A stretch of 62,758 bases of DNA from positions 1 to 62,758 of the forward strand of contig MPOY01000308.1 of assembly GCA_001896715.1 (NCBI GenBank). The letters run 5' to 3'. Each line of letters opens with the position of its first letter. Positions within the stretch are counted from its first letter, which is position 1. Of the stretch, positions 51,353 through 60,826 are shown piece after piece. Under the pieces are notes generated by a model. It searched no databases, had not been told where the DNA came from, and was given only the letters and a program-made list of their open reading frames with translations. The position numbers were made by a program, and so were the translations under genes. Origin of the DNA: Methanoculleus sp. EBM-46. GTDB taxonomy: Archaea; Halobacteriota; Methanomicrobia; Methanomicrobiales; Methanoculleaceae.

Positions 51353-53194
51353 ATGGAGATAGAACGAGAGCGGGTGCTCCTCGCTGCGGCCCATGCCGTG
51401 ACGTATGAGCCCGACTACATGACCGTCGACAAGCTGGAGGCGGCGACCCGGGGGCACGGGGCGCTCGTTATCCCGGCGTTTGCAGCGGCGAACTCGCTTG
51501 CGGGGGATATCTTCTGCAGCATCGGCGCCCCGGAGATGCGCCTCATGGATATGGCGGTCGTCGATGCTTCGGCCCCCAGCCTGCCGCTAGATTCCGTCAT
51601 CGCGAAGGCGGTGGGTGAGGCAAAGCGGGGTGGAGCCGAACCGGCGAACGCGGCGCTTATCGTTGCCACGCTCGCCTACTTCTCGGGGAGCTGCGCCCGT
51701 GCCGGCGTCCCGCTCGGGAACCGGAAGCTCGGCGCCATCGCCCGGATGCATGCCGGCGGCGACCGGACAAGCGCCATCGCCCTGACGACGAACAAGTTCA
51801 CCCACCGGGTCCCTGCGTTCCCCGCCTACCTCGCGATATACGAGGCCCTCATGGGAAAACGGTTGACCCGCCTCGACGGCGCGGTCCTGCCGCCGTTCGT
51901 CGCCGGCGGCGGGGTCATGGGACATGCCGCCCTCGGGGAGGACTACAACATACCCGAACTCGCGAGAAATGCCGCGATGGTCGGGACCAGGGCGCTGATG
52001 CGGAGCATGGAGGGAGCCGGGACGACCCCTTATCCCCTCTGGCCCGCCCTGATCGCGGCGGCGGTGACGATGGAGCTCGTCCACCCGGATGCCCTGCTCG
52101 GGGAAGAGTTCGGGAAGTTCGGCGAGGTCGACTCCTCTTACCTTGCCGGAAAGGGGGCCGTCGAGGCAGCGGGGCTCCCGAAGAAGATCCATATGCGGGG
52201 GACCGGGGAGGAGTACGAGACCGCCCGGCTCGTCGGCGACTTCGGATTGATCTTGAAAGACGTCGGCGGACCGTCGGTGATCGGATCGATGGTCACGAAC
52301 GAACTCTTCGCCGGATTCCAGGAATCCGCCGCCATTGGAGCCGGGTTCTCCGGTGGTCCGGTGAACGTCCCCCTCGGTCACCTCGCCGGAGATATACTGC
52401 CGGCGCTCCGGCTGCTGATCGGGAACGGCGGCGACATCGAACGTACCGCGGCGGCGATACGGGACTACAAGATGCAGTCCTTCATCGACCCCGAGACCGC
52501 CCTCTGCGCCACGAATACCATCACCCGAAAGGCGGAGGTCATCAACCGTGGTCCGGTGACGGATGCCTGCATCCGGGCGAGCGAACCGACCCGGAACCGG
52601 GCAATCTACCGGCGGGCGGTGAAGGTCCATGAGATGCTCAAAGAAGGAAGGACGCTTGAAGAAGCTGCCGGAGCCCTCGATGAGGAGAAGAAGGCTCTCA
52701 TTGAGAGGCGGGGTTCTGCGATCCTCTCGGGATTCGCCGGAAAGGAGATCACCTTCCGGTTCACGGAGATTGCGCCCCACGCGCGGAGGACCGACCCGCT
52801 CACCGCGCGGTTCTGGGGGTTTGATGCGAAGGTCTCCTATGATGTCAGGATCGACGGAGAGAGTTACCATATCGAGAACCTTACCGCCCGGGTGATCCCG
52901 GAATATGCGCTTGAGGGGAAGGGGCGGGATGACCCGGGCATGGGCACTGCCATATTCGCGGGGGCCGTCCTCACCCAGGAGCTGCAGTATGGCGGGAACA
53001 CGATCCTCAACATCACCGTGCCCGCCGCCGTTGCTGCCGCGCTCGGCACCAGCCCGACAGAAGCGGCAACAGGGGCGGCGAAAGGCGCACGCCTTACGAA
53101 CGCCATCCCCGGCGGCCGGGCGGTGGCGGAGCGGGTGGCGACGATCGCACAGGATATCGTCGCAAACCTCGGCAAACCGGACGAGGTGGCGTGA
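51353..53194 (+). CDS. Unrecognised 613-aa conserved-looking protein
   Basis: I do not recognise this protein. It is soluble, alanine/glycine-rich, without signal peptide or membrane helices. Notable stretches: VIPAFAAANSLAGDIFCSIGAPEMRLMD near the start, LPPFVAGGGVMGHAALGEDY, GFSGGPVNVPLGHLAGDILPALRLLIGNGGDIER in the middle and a C-terminal domain with GRDDPGMGTAIFAGAVLTQELQYGGNTILN. The glycine-rich turns resemble nucleotide- or cofactor-binding loops but match no family. It is followed after 12 bases by a degenerate LarC-like gene, so a nickel-related or cofactor role is worth testing. Confidence 0.85.
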   Translation: MEIERERVLLAAAHAVTYEPDYMTVDKLEAATRGHGALVIPAFAAANSLAGDIFCSIGAPEMRLMDMAVVDASAPSLPLDSVIAKAVGEAKRGGAEPANAALIVATLAYFSGSCARAGVPLGNRKLGAIARMHAGGDRTSAIALTTNKFTHRVPAFPAYLAIYEALMGKRLTRLDGAVLPPFVAGGGVMGHAALGEDYNIPELARNAAMVGTRALMRSMEGAGTTPYPLWPALIAAAVTMELVHPDALLGEEFGKFGEVDSSYLAGKGAVEAAGLPKKIHMRGTGEEYETARLVGDFGLILKDVGGPSVIGSMVTNELFAGFQESAAIGAGFSGGPVNVPLGHLAGDILPALRLLIGNGGDIERTAAAIRDYKMQSFIDPETALCATNTITRKAEVINRGPVTDACIRASEPTRNRAIYRRAVKVHEMLKEGRTLEEAAGALDEEKKALIERRGSAILSGFAGKEITFRFTEIAPHARRTDPLTARFWGFDAKVSYDVRIDGESYHIENLTARVIPEYALEGKGRDDPGMGTAIFAGAVLTQELQYGGNTILNITVPAAVAAALGTSPTEAATGAAKGARLTNAIPGGRAVAERVATIAQDIVANLGKPDEVA

Positions 53195-53206
53195 GGACCG
53201 CCAAAC

Positions 53207-54460
53207 ATGAAGATCCTTATCGTCGATCCGGGATGCTCGGGGGTCGATGGGGGCATACTTCTTGCATCCCTCATCGACCTCACCGGGGAACCCCGGGCGC
53301 TCGACCAGCTTGCGGGCGCCATCCGGGACCTCGGGATCTGCCGGGAGTTCCGCTATGAAGCAGAGAGGGTGGGTGCCGGCGAGGAGGTCGCGGCGACCCT
53401 TCTTTCGATCACGGCCCGGGAAGAGGGCGCAATGGCCGGAGACGACTTCCAGGAGGCGTGCATGGCAGTCGCGGATGATGTGGGGCTCTCGCCGGGCGCC
53501 AGGGATCGGGTATCTTCGGTCCTCGGCGACCTTACCGCCGTCAGCTTCAGGCCGGCGAAGACGATCTTCTCCGTCGTCGGGACGATGTTCCTCCTCGACC
53601 GGACAGAATTCTTTGAGGGAACGATCGTCGCGATGCCTCCGGCGCTCGGCGCCACGATAACGAGGACGGACTGCGGCGATATACCCGGACCCGCGCCGAC
53701 GACGCTTGCGATCCTTGCCCGCCACCGGTTCCCCTTCGCCTCCGTGCCCGCCGAAGCGGACCTGACCACGCCGGTCGGGGCAGCCCTGCTCGCCGCCATC
53801 ACGGAGCGCTCCATAAGCCTTTACCCGGCCATGACCCCCGCCCGGGTCGGCTACGGCATCCGGCCCTCTGGAGAGCCGACCGGCCTTCTCCGGGTGATGG
53901 AGGGAGAGAGCCTTCCCCCGGGGGAGGATCGGGTCGTCATGCTCGAGACAAACCTCGACGACACTTCCGGCGAGGTGATCGGCTACACGATCGAGCGCCT
54001 CTTTGCAGAGGGAGCAGCGGACGTCTTCGTCACTCCGGCGCTCGGGAAGAAGAACCGGCCGGTCAGCGTCGTATCGGTGATGGCCGCGGCGGCGGATGAA
54101 AACCGCTTGATCCGGATACTCATGGAAGAGACCGGGACCCTCGGGGTCAGGGTGCGCGAGTTCCGGAAGGTGGTCGCGGACCGGAGGAAAGAGACGGTGC
54201 CGGTCAGCGTCGGCGGCAGGGAGTACCCCATCCGCGTGAAGACCGCGAGCGCGAACGGCCGCCCGGTTGCAGAGAAACCCGAGTATGACGATCTTGCGGC
54301 GATCGCGCGGAACCGGGGCATTCCCCTCCGTCTCGTGGGCGATGAGGTCAGGCTGTGCTTATCGGAGCGAAGAAGAGAGCGCACGGCGCGAGAAGGAGGT
54401 GCAGGAGGTGGATGCCCACCCGACCTCCCGAGCGCGGCAAACACCGCACGCAACGGGTGA
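53207..54460 (+). CDS. Degenerate LarC-like protein
   Basis: A 417-residue relative of LarC. The C-terminal half is well kept: MLETNLDDTSGEVIGYTIERLFAEGAADVFVTPALGKKNRPVSV. The N-terminal half has lost key motifs of true LarC: DPFNGAAGDM is DPGCSGVDGG, and the histidine/acid-rich HFHEVGADDAIADVVG is replaced by VVGTMFLLDRTEFFEG. It therefore probably does not insert nickel as LarC does, or acts on another substrate. Paired with the 613-residue gene (12-base gap). A complete LarC is encoded at 18115. Confidence 0.85.
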   Translation: MKILIVDPGCSGVDGGILLASLIDLTGEPRALDQLAGAIRDLGICREFRYEAERVGAGEEVAATLLSITAREEGAMAGDDFQEACMAVADDVGLSPGARDRVSSVLGDLTAVSFRPAKTIFSVVGTMFLLDRTEFFEGTIVAMPPALGATITRTDCGDIPGPAPTTLAILARHRFPFASVPAEADLTTPVGAALLAAITERSISLYPAMTPARVGYGIRPSGEPTGLLRVMEGESLPPGEDRVVMLETNLDDTSGEVIGYTIERLFAEGAADVFVTPALGKKNRPVSVVSVMAAAADENRLIRILMEETGTLGVRVREFRKVVADRRKETVPVSVGGREYPIRVKTASANGRPVAEKPEYDDLAAIARNRGIPLRLVGDEVRLCLSERRRERTAREGGAGGGCPPDLPSAANTARNG

Positions 54461-54866
54461 GTGCGAGCGCAACCCTCCGGGATACGCTCCACTCGCGTCT
54501 ACAGTTCTCTCATGTCACCGGGGTAGTAGTTCCCCAAACATTAGATGACGCATGCGGTATTTATGCGATTCTATTTTGTATCGGCTATTGTCCCTCATTT
54601 CCGCCGTATTTTGCCGAAAGAATTTTGAACGGCGCCACATCTTCCGAAACCGTTGTTGCCCCGCGGCCCGGGATGACGAAACAAACGGGAAACCGGCGGT
54701 ATAAAGGAGAGCGGATTGTTTCCCCCTGTCAGCCGGGCGTCCCCCACCCGGGGCACAGCATCACCCGGGCCATCCTCAAGCGTGGCGTGACCACAGGTGA
54801 GGCCCTTTCACAAAGAGCATCGCGAAAAACCAGCATACTTAATATTGCCCCGGGGTAACTGCGATT
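54461..54866. other. Intergenic region with A/T-rich promoter elements
   Basis: No gene seen. Contains A/T-rich patches at 54555-54610, a TATA-like CGGTATAAAGG near 54697 followed by GC-rich self-complementary sequence (54735-54775), and CTTAATATTG near 54840, which is well placed to drive the Cache lipoprotein at 54867. The element at 54697 could start a small RNA; I found no defined fold or terminator for it. Confidence 0.5.
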
Positions 54867-56522
54867 ATGCGAACACCTGCATGCATTGCCATCCTCCTTG
54901 TCGCCGTCGTGGTGCTCGGGGCAGGGTGCGTGGGAGAGAGTCAGCCACCGCCGGAAGAGGCCGAAAAATCGGTTCTTCTGGAAGCCGTCGCCAGGATAAA
55001 CGGCGAGCTCGAATCGATCAACGCCTCGATCGGCGAGAGCGCCCGGGTCCTCGGGGAGACCGGGCTTAGAAGCGCCGCCGGCAAGGAGGCGGTGCAGCGG
55101 GCGATGCTGAACCACCCTTACACAGAGTCGACCCTGGTGGCGACGAAAGAGGGCATCGTGACCATGGCCGTGCCCGAGAGCTACGCCGGCACGGTGGGGA
55201 GCGATATATCGTCCCATGCGGAGACCGAGCGATCGGTTCAAGAGCAGGTGCCGCTCGTAAGTGAGGTCTTTCCCCTTGCAGAGGGGTATGCCGGGGTTGC
55301 CCAGAGTTACCCGATCTTTGGAGCAGGAGGGGAGTACATCGGGTTCGTGAGCGTCGCGTACCGCTCCGATGCCCTCATCGGCCGGGCGATCGTACCCCTG
55401 ATAAACGGCACCCCCTACGACATCTGGGTGACGCAGACCGACGGGCTGGTGGTCTACGATACGACACCTGAGGAGATCGGGCGTAACCTCTTTGCAGATC
55501 CGGTATACCAGGCCCCCGGACTCCAGGAGGCGTTCTCCCGGATAGTCGCCGAGCCCTCCGGGTCGCTTGAGTACTCGTTCTGGGAACGGAACTGGGAACG
55601 AAACGTGACCAAAAAGGCGATCTGGGATACCGCCGGGATCAGCGGGACCGAGTGGCGGGTCGTCGCCACGCGGAGCGCCGATGCCGGTGAGGTGCCGGCC
55701 ACAACCGGCGAGAGGCCGCCCGTCGCGGATACCGCCGGGGATATGAAGGCTTTCGTCGGCGAGGCGGCCGCGTACGCGCGTGAGCACGGTCGCACCGACG
55801 CACTTGCTGCATTCAACAACCCCGCCGGGGAGTTCGTCAGGGACGAGCTCTACATATTCGCCTACGACATGAACGGCACCGTCCTCGCCCTTCCCTTCCA
55901 GCAGGCGCTCATCGGGGCGGACCGGAGCGGGGTGCACGATGTAAGCGGCGTGGCCTACATCGCCGGCATGAAAAGACTTGCGGCGGAAGGCGGCGGCAGC
56001 ATCAACTATATCTATCCAAACCCTGCGCGAGGGTACGCCGAAGACCTCAAACTCGGTTACGTCCTCCCCGTGGATGAGACCTGGTTCGTCGGCTCAGGGG
56101 TCTACATCCCCGGCGTCGCGGCCACATTCAACACGAGCGTTCGGGAGGCGCTCGTCCAGCGAGTGAAGGCCGCACGGGACTATGCGCAGAAACAGGGAAG
56201 AGAGGCGGCGTGTGCCGCGTTCAACGATGTCTCCGGGGATTTTGCTGACGGAGAAGCGTACATATTCGCCTACACGATGAACGGGACGACGCTCGCCCTC
56301 CCCTACCAGCCGGAATACATCGGGGAGAACCGCTTCGACCTCGAAGACCGGTATGGTGTCAGGATAACCCTGCTCGAGAGCGCCGCGGCAGAGAGCGGGG
56401 GCGGGTTCGTCTACATCACCTACTATAACCCCGATACCGGGGTTGACGGGCTGAAACTCTGCTACGTCGCTCCGGTGGACGGAGAGTGGTTCGTCGGCTC
56501 AGGCGTATACGCCGGTGCGTAA
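54867..56522 (+). CDS. Exported Cache-domain lipoprotein
   Basis: A 551-residue lipoprotein: signal peptide with lipobox VLGAGC (Cys21), a double Cache-like sensor domain (about 40-285, with TLVATKEGIVTMAVPESYAG and VTQTDGLVVYDTTPEEIGRN), then two single Cache repeats (about 290-420 and 420-551) with YIFAYDMNGTVLALPFQQALIG and YIFAYTMNGTTLALPYQPEYIG. Cache domains bind small ligands outside the cell. No cytoplasmic output domain is present, so it would work as a ligand-binding subunit for another protein. Confidence 0.85.
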   Translation: MRTPACIAILLVAVVVLGAGCVGESQPPPEEAEKSVLLEAVARINGELESINASIGESARVLGETGLRSAAGKEAVQRAMLNHPYTESTLVATKEGIVTMAVPESYAGTVGSDISSHAETERSVQEQVPLVSEVFPLAEGYAGVAQSYPIFGAGGEYIGFVSVAYRSDALIGRAIVPLINGTPYDIWVTQTDGLVVYDTTPEEIGRNLFADPVYQAPGLQEAFSRIVAEPSGSLEYSFWERNWERNVTKKAIWDTAGISGTEWRVVATRSADAGEVPATTGERPPVADTAGDMKAFVGEAAAYAREHGRTDALAAFNNPAGEFVRDELYIFAYDMNGTVLALPFQQALIGADRSGVHDVSGVAYIAGMKRLAAEGGGSINYIYPNPARGYAEDLKLGYVLPVDETWFVGSGVYIPGVAATFNTSVREALVQRVKAARDYAQKQGREAACAAFNDVSGDFADGEAYIFAYTMNGTTLALPYQPEYIGENRFDLEDRYGVRITLLESAAAESGGGFVYITYYNPDTGVDGLKLCYVAPVDGEWFVGSGVYAGA

Positions 56523-56547
56523 CCGGAACCATCTTTTTTTTGTCCGC

Positions 56548-57285
56548 TCACCAGAACCCGGGCACCATGACGAAGAGCGCCCAGTCCATGTACTCCCGGC
56601 CGTAGCCGAAGTACTCGTCCTGGAGACGGTGGAGGTAGTCGATCATGGAGTCGCGGTCGGGATGATCGGGGTGAGCGCCAAGCCAGGAGAGGACCGACTG
56701 CCATATTCCCGACTCGTAGCGGTCCCAGTCAGCCCCGTCGGCCCGGATGACGGCGGCGAGATCGAGACCGGCCTCCCGGGCGGTGCCGAGGACCTCGTAG
56801 CCGGTCGGGACGTCGGGCCATGCGCGGGCAAATTCAGGCGGGATACGGTCGGATCGCCAGAAACGATCGCCGATGACGACCGATCCTTCGTCGTGGACCA
56901 GGTCGAGGAGGGCGTCGAGCGTCGCTGCAAACCCCCCGTGAATGTGGGATGCCCCGATCGATGCGGCGCAGTCGAACGGTTCGTCGGAGACGTACTCCCG
57001 GGCATCCATGCACCGGACGCGGAGCCGGCCGCCCGGTCCCGCCGCCCGGAACGTCTCCTCCGCCCGGCGGCAGGCGTCCTCCCGCGACTCGATCCCGAGA
57101 CCGGATACACCGTACTCGCGCCCCCAGAGCGCGAGGATCGTCCCGTTTCCGCACCCGATCTCCACAACGCGGGACCCCTTCCGGAGCCCCGCCGCCCGTC
57201 CGGCGGCGAGCACCTTCTCGGGCGTGGTCGGGTTCATGATCGCGAACCCCCCCTGGGTTATGCTGACGAGCTCATGCTCCTCCAT
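56548..57285 (-). CDS. SAM-dependent class I methyltransferase
   Basis: A 245-residue small-molecule-type methyltransferase with motif I VVEIGCGNGTI (40-50), GIESREDACRRAEE and CAASIGASHIHGGFAATLDALLDLV. It resembles archaeal ubiE/cobalamin-type or arsenite-type methyltransferases only in fold; the substrate is unknown. Confidence 0.82.
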   Translation of the reverse strand: MEEHELVSITQGGFAIMNPTTPEKVLAAGRAAGLRKGSRVVEIGCGNGTILALWGREYGVSGLGIESREDACRRAEETFRAAGPGGRLRVRCMDAREYVSDEPFDCAASIGASHIHGGFAATLDALLDLVHDEGSVVIGDRFWRSDRIPPEFARAWPDVPTGYEVLGTAREAGLDLAAVIRADGADWDRYESGIWQSVLSWLGAHPDHPDRDSMIDYLHRLQDEYFGYGREYMDWALFVMVPGFW

Positions 57286-57449
57286 GGTCGGTGTCCTCCG
57301 GGCCTTTCGTACAGGATATGTCGTCCCCCCTTAAAGCCGTGGGCTCTGCCCGACCCTGCCGGCACACCGGCGACCATCCCCTGCCGGAAGCTCCGCCATC
57401 CATCGCCGGTGGGCGTCCCGGGGGCGGGGGGCGGCCCCGGGAATGTGAG

Positions 57450-57472
57450 GAAAATATATATGCTATAATGCG
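57450..57472 (+). promoter_or_regulatory. TATA-rich promoter of the second HTH-PAS gene
   Basis: GAAAATATATATGCTATAATG, a long A/T tract in a GC-rich gap, lies 22-44 bases before the ATG at 57494. Confidence 0.6.
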
Positions 57473-57493
57473 GTGTTAGCTGTCATTGTTTGT

Positions 57494-59410
57494 ATGCAAT
57501 CTGAGCAGGACATCCCGGGAAGGATCCTGCGGAGCCTCAAGTTCCGGCCCAAGGGCATGACGATCACCGAGATCGCAAAAACCCTCAAATCAAACCGGAA
57601 CTCGGTCTCAAAGCACCTCGAGGTGATGCAGGCGGCAGGTCAGGTCGAGGCCCGGCTTGTCGGCAACGCAAAGGTCTATTCTGTCGCGCAACGCGTACCC
57701 CTCTCAGCGTTTCTCTGTTTCACGAAAAACCTGATCCTGGTCCTCGACGCCGACCTCACGATCGTCCAGGCAAACGACCAGTGCCTGAGACGGTTTGGGC
57801 GTACGAAGGAGGAACTTGTGGGCCGGAACCTCCGGGAAGCGGCCCTTCCGGTCGTTTCTTCGCTGAAATCGCTCGCCCTCGTCGAGAACCTCGAGCGGGA
57901 GCAGGTGATCGCCGATATCCCCCACCGGCGGAATGACGGTAGCGAGTCCTTCTACCAGATGCAGGCGATCCCGACGACGTTCGAGGGCGGGGAGAGAGGG
58001 TGCACCCTCATCCTCGAGGATATCACCGAGCGGAAGCGATACATCAGGAATACGGAGTTCCTCGCCCGGACAGCGATAGATCTCGTTGACCTGCAACCGG
58101 TGGAGGACATCTACCAGTACATCGCCGACCGCCTCGCAGAGCTCGTGCCGGGAGCGTACGCCTACATCCTCTCCTACAGCGAGGCCGAACACCAGTTCGC
58201 TATCCGGGCGACCGCGGGCGAGGGGTTCCGGGAGGGGCTCACGGAACTCCTTGGACGGAACCCGGTCGGCCAGATCCTCCCGGTCACCATCGTGTTCGAA
58301 GCTCCCTATCACCAGACTCCCCTCTCGATGCGCGGCCTGCAGGAGTTCGTTCTCCGCCCCGAACCATCCGCGTGGCCGTTCTACGACATCTGCTTTCGGG
58401 CGATCCCGGAGGAGATCTGCGAGGCGATCCTTGAACGGTTCAATATCGTGAAGATCTGCCTCACAGGGCTGGTCTGGCGGGACCGTCTCTACGGCATCAC
58501 AGGTATCTTCCTCCCTCCCGGAAGGGAGGTCGAGAACAAAGAGATCATCGAGTCCTTCATCCGCCAGGTCTCCATCGCTATTGCCCGGCGCGAGACCGAG
58601 GAACGGCTCCGGTTGAGCGGGGTGCGGTTCCGGAGCATGCTTGATGCATCCCCCTTCGGGATCGCGCTCATCGATCACGAGAGGCGATTCTGCTACTGCA
58701 ACCGGAGATTCTCTGAGATCTTCGGCTACGAGACGGGCAGGGCGGTCACGGCCACCGAATGGGTCCGGCAGATCTTCGCGGACGACAGCGACTGGCAGGA
58801 AGCCGTCGCGGCCTGGCGATCGGACCTTGAGCGGTCGGCCCCGGGCCAGATCAGACCCCGGACGTTTGTAGTCCGATCCCGGGACGGGGCGAAGAAGACG
58901 ATCCTCTCCCGAGCCGTCACCCTCCCCGACGGGACGGAGTACGTCACCTGCGAGGACATCACCGAAGAGGCCCGGGCCTACCGCCTCCTCGTCGCGGATA
59001 TCGCCGACCTGCGGCGACAGGAGCAGGAGCTCCTCATCAAAGACCGGGCGATAGCCTCCACACGGCGGGCGGTCGCTCTCCTTGCTCTGGATGGCGTGGT
59101 GACCTACGCAAACGCCGCGTACCTCGCCCTCTGGGGCTACCCGGCGGCAGTTGAGGTGCAGGGATCGCCCTTCTCAGGGTTCTGGGAGCACCCCGACAAG
59201 ATCCGGATGATCATCCGGGCGGTCATCGGCGGCGGAGCCTGGCACGGCGAGCTCGTCGGCCTCCGGAAGGACGGCACGAGGTTTACGGTGGATCTCCTCG
59301 GGACGCCTATCGTGGCCGAGAGCGGCAGGGTGATCGGGATGATGGCGGCAGCGACACGTCTCCCAAAAGAACAGGGGAAACCGGAGAAGACACGAAACGC
59401 TCCGACATAG
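57494..59410 (+). CDS. HTH-PAS-GAF sensory regulator
   Basis: A 638-residue one-component regulator related to the one at 45589: N-terminal HTH (residues 1-70, GMTITEIAKTLKSNRNSVSKHLEVM), a PAS domain (about 75-180), a GAF domain (about 185-370, TAIDLVDLQPVEDIYQYIADRLAELV), and two further PAS domains (about 385-490 and 525-625). No kinase. The shared HTH-linker-PAS start (QVEARLVGNAKVYSVAQRVPL vs QVEMETYGKAKVFYLSQRVPI-like) shows common ancestry. Start at ATG 57494 rather than a TTG upstream. Confidence 0.9.
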   Translation: MQSEQDIPGRILRSLKFRPKGMTITEIAKTLKSNRNSVSKHLEVMQAAGQVEARLVGNAKVYSVAQRVPLSAFLCFTKNLILVLDADLTIVQANDQCLRRFGRTKEELVGRNLREAALPVVSSLKSLALVENLEREQVIADIPHRRNDGSESFYQMQAIPTTFEGGERGCTLILEDITERKRYIRNTEFLARTAIDLVDLQPVEDIYQYIADRLAELVPGAYAYILSYSEAEHQFAIRATAGEGFREGLTELLGRNPVGQILPVTIVFEAPYHQTPLSMRGLQEFVLRPEPSAWPFYDICFRAIPEEICEAILERFNIVKICLTGLVWRDRLYGITGIFLPPGREVENKEIIESFIRQVSIAIARRETEERLRLSGVRFRSMLDASPFGIALIDHERRFCYCNRRFSEIFGYETGRAVTATEWVRQIFADDSDWQEAVAAWRSDLERSAPGQIRPRTFVVRSRDGAKKTILSRAVTLPDGTEYVTCEDITEEARAYRLLVADIADLRRQEQELLIKDRAIASTRRAVALLALDGVVTYANAAYLALWGYPAAVEVQGSPFSGFWEHPDKIRMIIRAVIGGGAWHGELVGLRKDGTRFTVDLLGTPIVAESGRVIGMMAAATRLPKEQGKPEKTRNAPT

Positions 59411-59538
59411 CCGTAGCTCCGGGGATATAAAAATCTATGCCCGGCAGTGCCGGTCTGCAGTACCGCACAGCGATTCTGGTTCGTAAACGCTTATTTTACA
59501 TCCAGAACATCCTGCGTCCATACCAGGAGGTTGAAGAG

Positions 59539-60039
59539 ATGCAAAAAACCATCGAGAGGAGAGAGGTACAGGAGGAGACCACTGCAGAGGTCCGGGAGCT
59601 CGTACACGTCATGCTGAACGCCGACACCTACACCAGCCTGCAGGCAATCAGCACCCTCGGGGCCATCGGGGCGCCGGCGGTCGGGCCGCTGGTGGAGACC
59701 CTGCTTGCCGCCGGCAGCGATGCACGCTGGACCGTGGCGATGGCGCTCGCCCGAACCGGGGAGCCGGCGGTGGAGCCGCTCATCGGGGTCGTGCTCGTCG
59801 CGGATGACGAACTCAAGAACCCGGCAATCTGGGCGCTTGCCGAGATCGGCGACCCCCGGGCGGTCAATCCACTGGTCGGCACCCTCAAAAGCGGCCAGTC
59901 GGAGTGCTGCCGGGCCCTGACCGCAGCAGCTCTGCTGAAACTGGGCGACCCGGCGGGCATCGCCGAGGTGTGGAAGGTGTTCGACCGGGAGGGCGAGCCG
60001 TTCAGGGGCCTTGCCATGGAGGCGCTTGAGGGAACGTGA
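59539..60039 (+). CDS. HEAT/PBS-lyase-like repeat protein
   Basis: A 166-residue HEAT-repeat protein: repeated units such as SLQAISTLGAIGAPAVGPLVETL, ARWTVAMALARTGEPAVEPLIGV and PAIWALAEIGDPRAVNPLVGTL. It likely binds a protein partner. The start at 59539 is supported by AGGAGGT 7 bases upstream; the open frame to 59437 was rejected. A hairpin terminator follows. Confidence 0.9.
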   Translation: MQKTIERREVQEETTAEVRELVHVMLNADTYTSLQAISTLGAIGAPAVGPLVETLLAAGSDARWTVAMALARTGEPAVEPLIGVVLVADDELKNPAIWALAEIGDPRAVNPLVGTLKSGQSECCRALTAAALLKLGDPAGIAEVWKVFDREGEPFRGLAMEALEGT

Positions 60040-60093
60040 AGCACCCCACCGGCACAGATCTCTTTTTGCAATCCCGTCCGGATGCACCGACAC

Positions 60094-60121
60094 CCCCCGG
60101 AAACGTGTACGGGGGTTTTTT
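60094..60121 (+). terminator. Hairpin terminator with T-run
   Basis: CCCCCG (60094-60099) and CGGGGG (60110-60115) form a 6-pair stem with a 10-base loop, followed directly by six T. It fits termination after the HEAT-repeat gene. Confidence 0.65.
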
Positions 60122-60172
60122 CGGCCGTCCGAAAGAGTAACTTCTAATAACGCCGCAAAACAAGAGATCATC

Positions 60173-60826
60173 ATGCAAGGGCGCCATATCCTGCTCCTGA
60201 TCCTTCTTACGGCGACCATCCTCGCCTGCGGTTGCACGGCAGACGGCGAGAGGAGCGAGACGCAGCCAGCCTCCCTCACCCCGGCGCCGTCATCAGCGCA
60301 GCCGCAGATGTCCGGTGACGGGATGAGCGCCCCCACGCCGGCTGCGCCCGTCCGGGGAAACGCAACGCAGGAAGTGAGGAAGGTGGAGTTCGTCGACCCG
60401 GCGGTCTACCGGATACCGACCCCGACGCCCACGATCGCAATAGGAAAGCAGCCGGACGACATCAAGGTCTCCGAGAAGATGGTGGATTACGCCAGGGCAA
60501 CCATCAATTACCCTCCCGGCGTTCTTGCCACCGAGACCTACCACATACCCTTCCCCTACTGGGCCTTCAACGTGAGCATAACCCCGATGGGCGAACATCC
60601 CTGGCTCACGATCGATGTCCATGAGAAGGACGACCCCAACCGGGCCGTCATCGAGACCATACGTTACTCCCGAAACAGCTTTCCGTACGAGGGCGGAATG
60701 CCCAGAGAGAAGAAAGAGCGATTCATGATCCTCGAAGGATTCCGGGATTACTACTTCATCATCCGTTCTGAGTCCGTAAAGTCGTTCGAGCTCACCATTC
60801 TCATCCCGGAGAAGTATCTCGTCTAG
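60173..60826 (+). CDS. Lipoprotein of unknown function
   Basis: A 217-residue exported protein. Signal peptide with lipobox ILACGC (Cys19 or Cys21), a Ser/Thr/Pro-rich linker (about 25-90) and a C-terminal beta-rich domain (WAFNVSITPMGEHPWLTIDVHE ... FMILEGFRDYYFIIRSESVKSFELTI). No known domain recognised. Four bases of its end overlap the convergent gene. TATA-like CTTCTAATAACG near 60141. Confidence 0.75.
   Translation: MQGRHILLLILLTATILACGCTADGERSETQPASLTPAPSSAQPQMSGDGMSAPTPAAPVRGNATQEVRKVEFVDPAVYRIPTPTPTIAIGKQPDDIKVSEKMVDYARATINYPPGVLATETYHIPFPYWAFNVSITPMGEHPWLTIDVHEKDDPNRAVIETIRYSRNSFPYEGGMPREKKERFMILEGFRDYYFIIRSESVKSFELTILIPEKYLV

Noticed and set aside
53207-54460. Calling the second LarC a full nickel insertase
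   Set aside because: N-terminal motifs needed for that role are missing, so only similarity is claimed.
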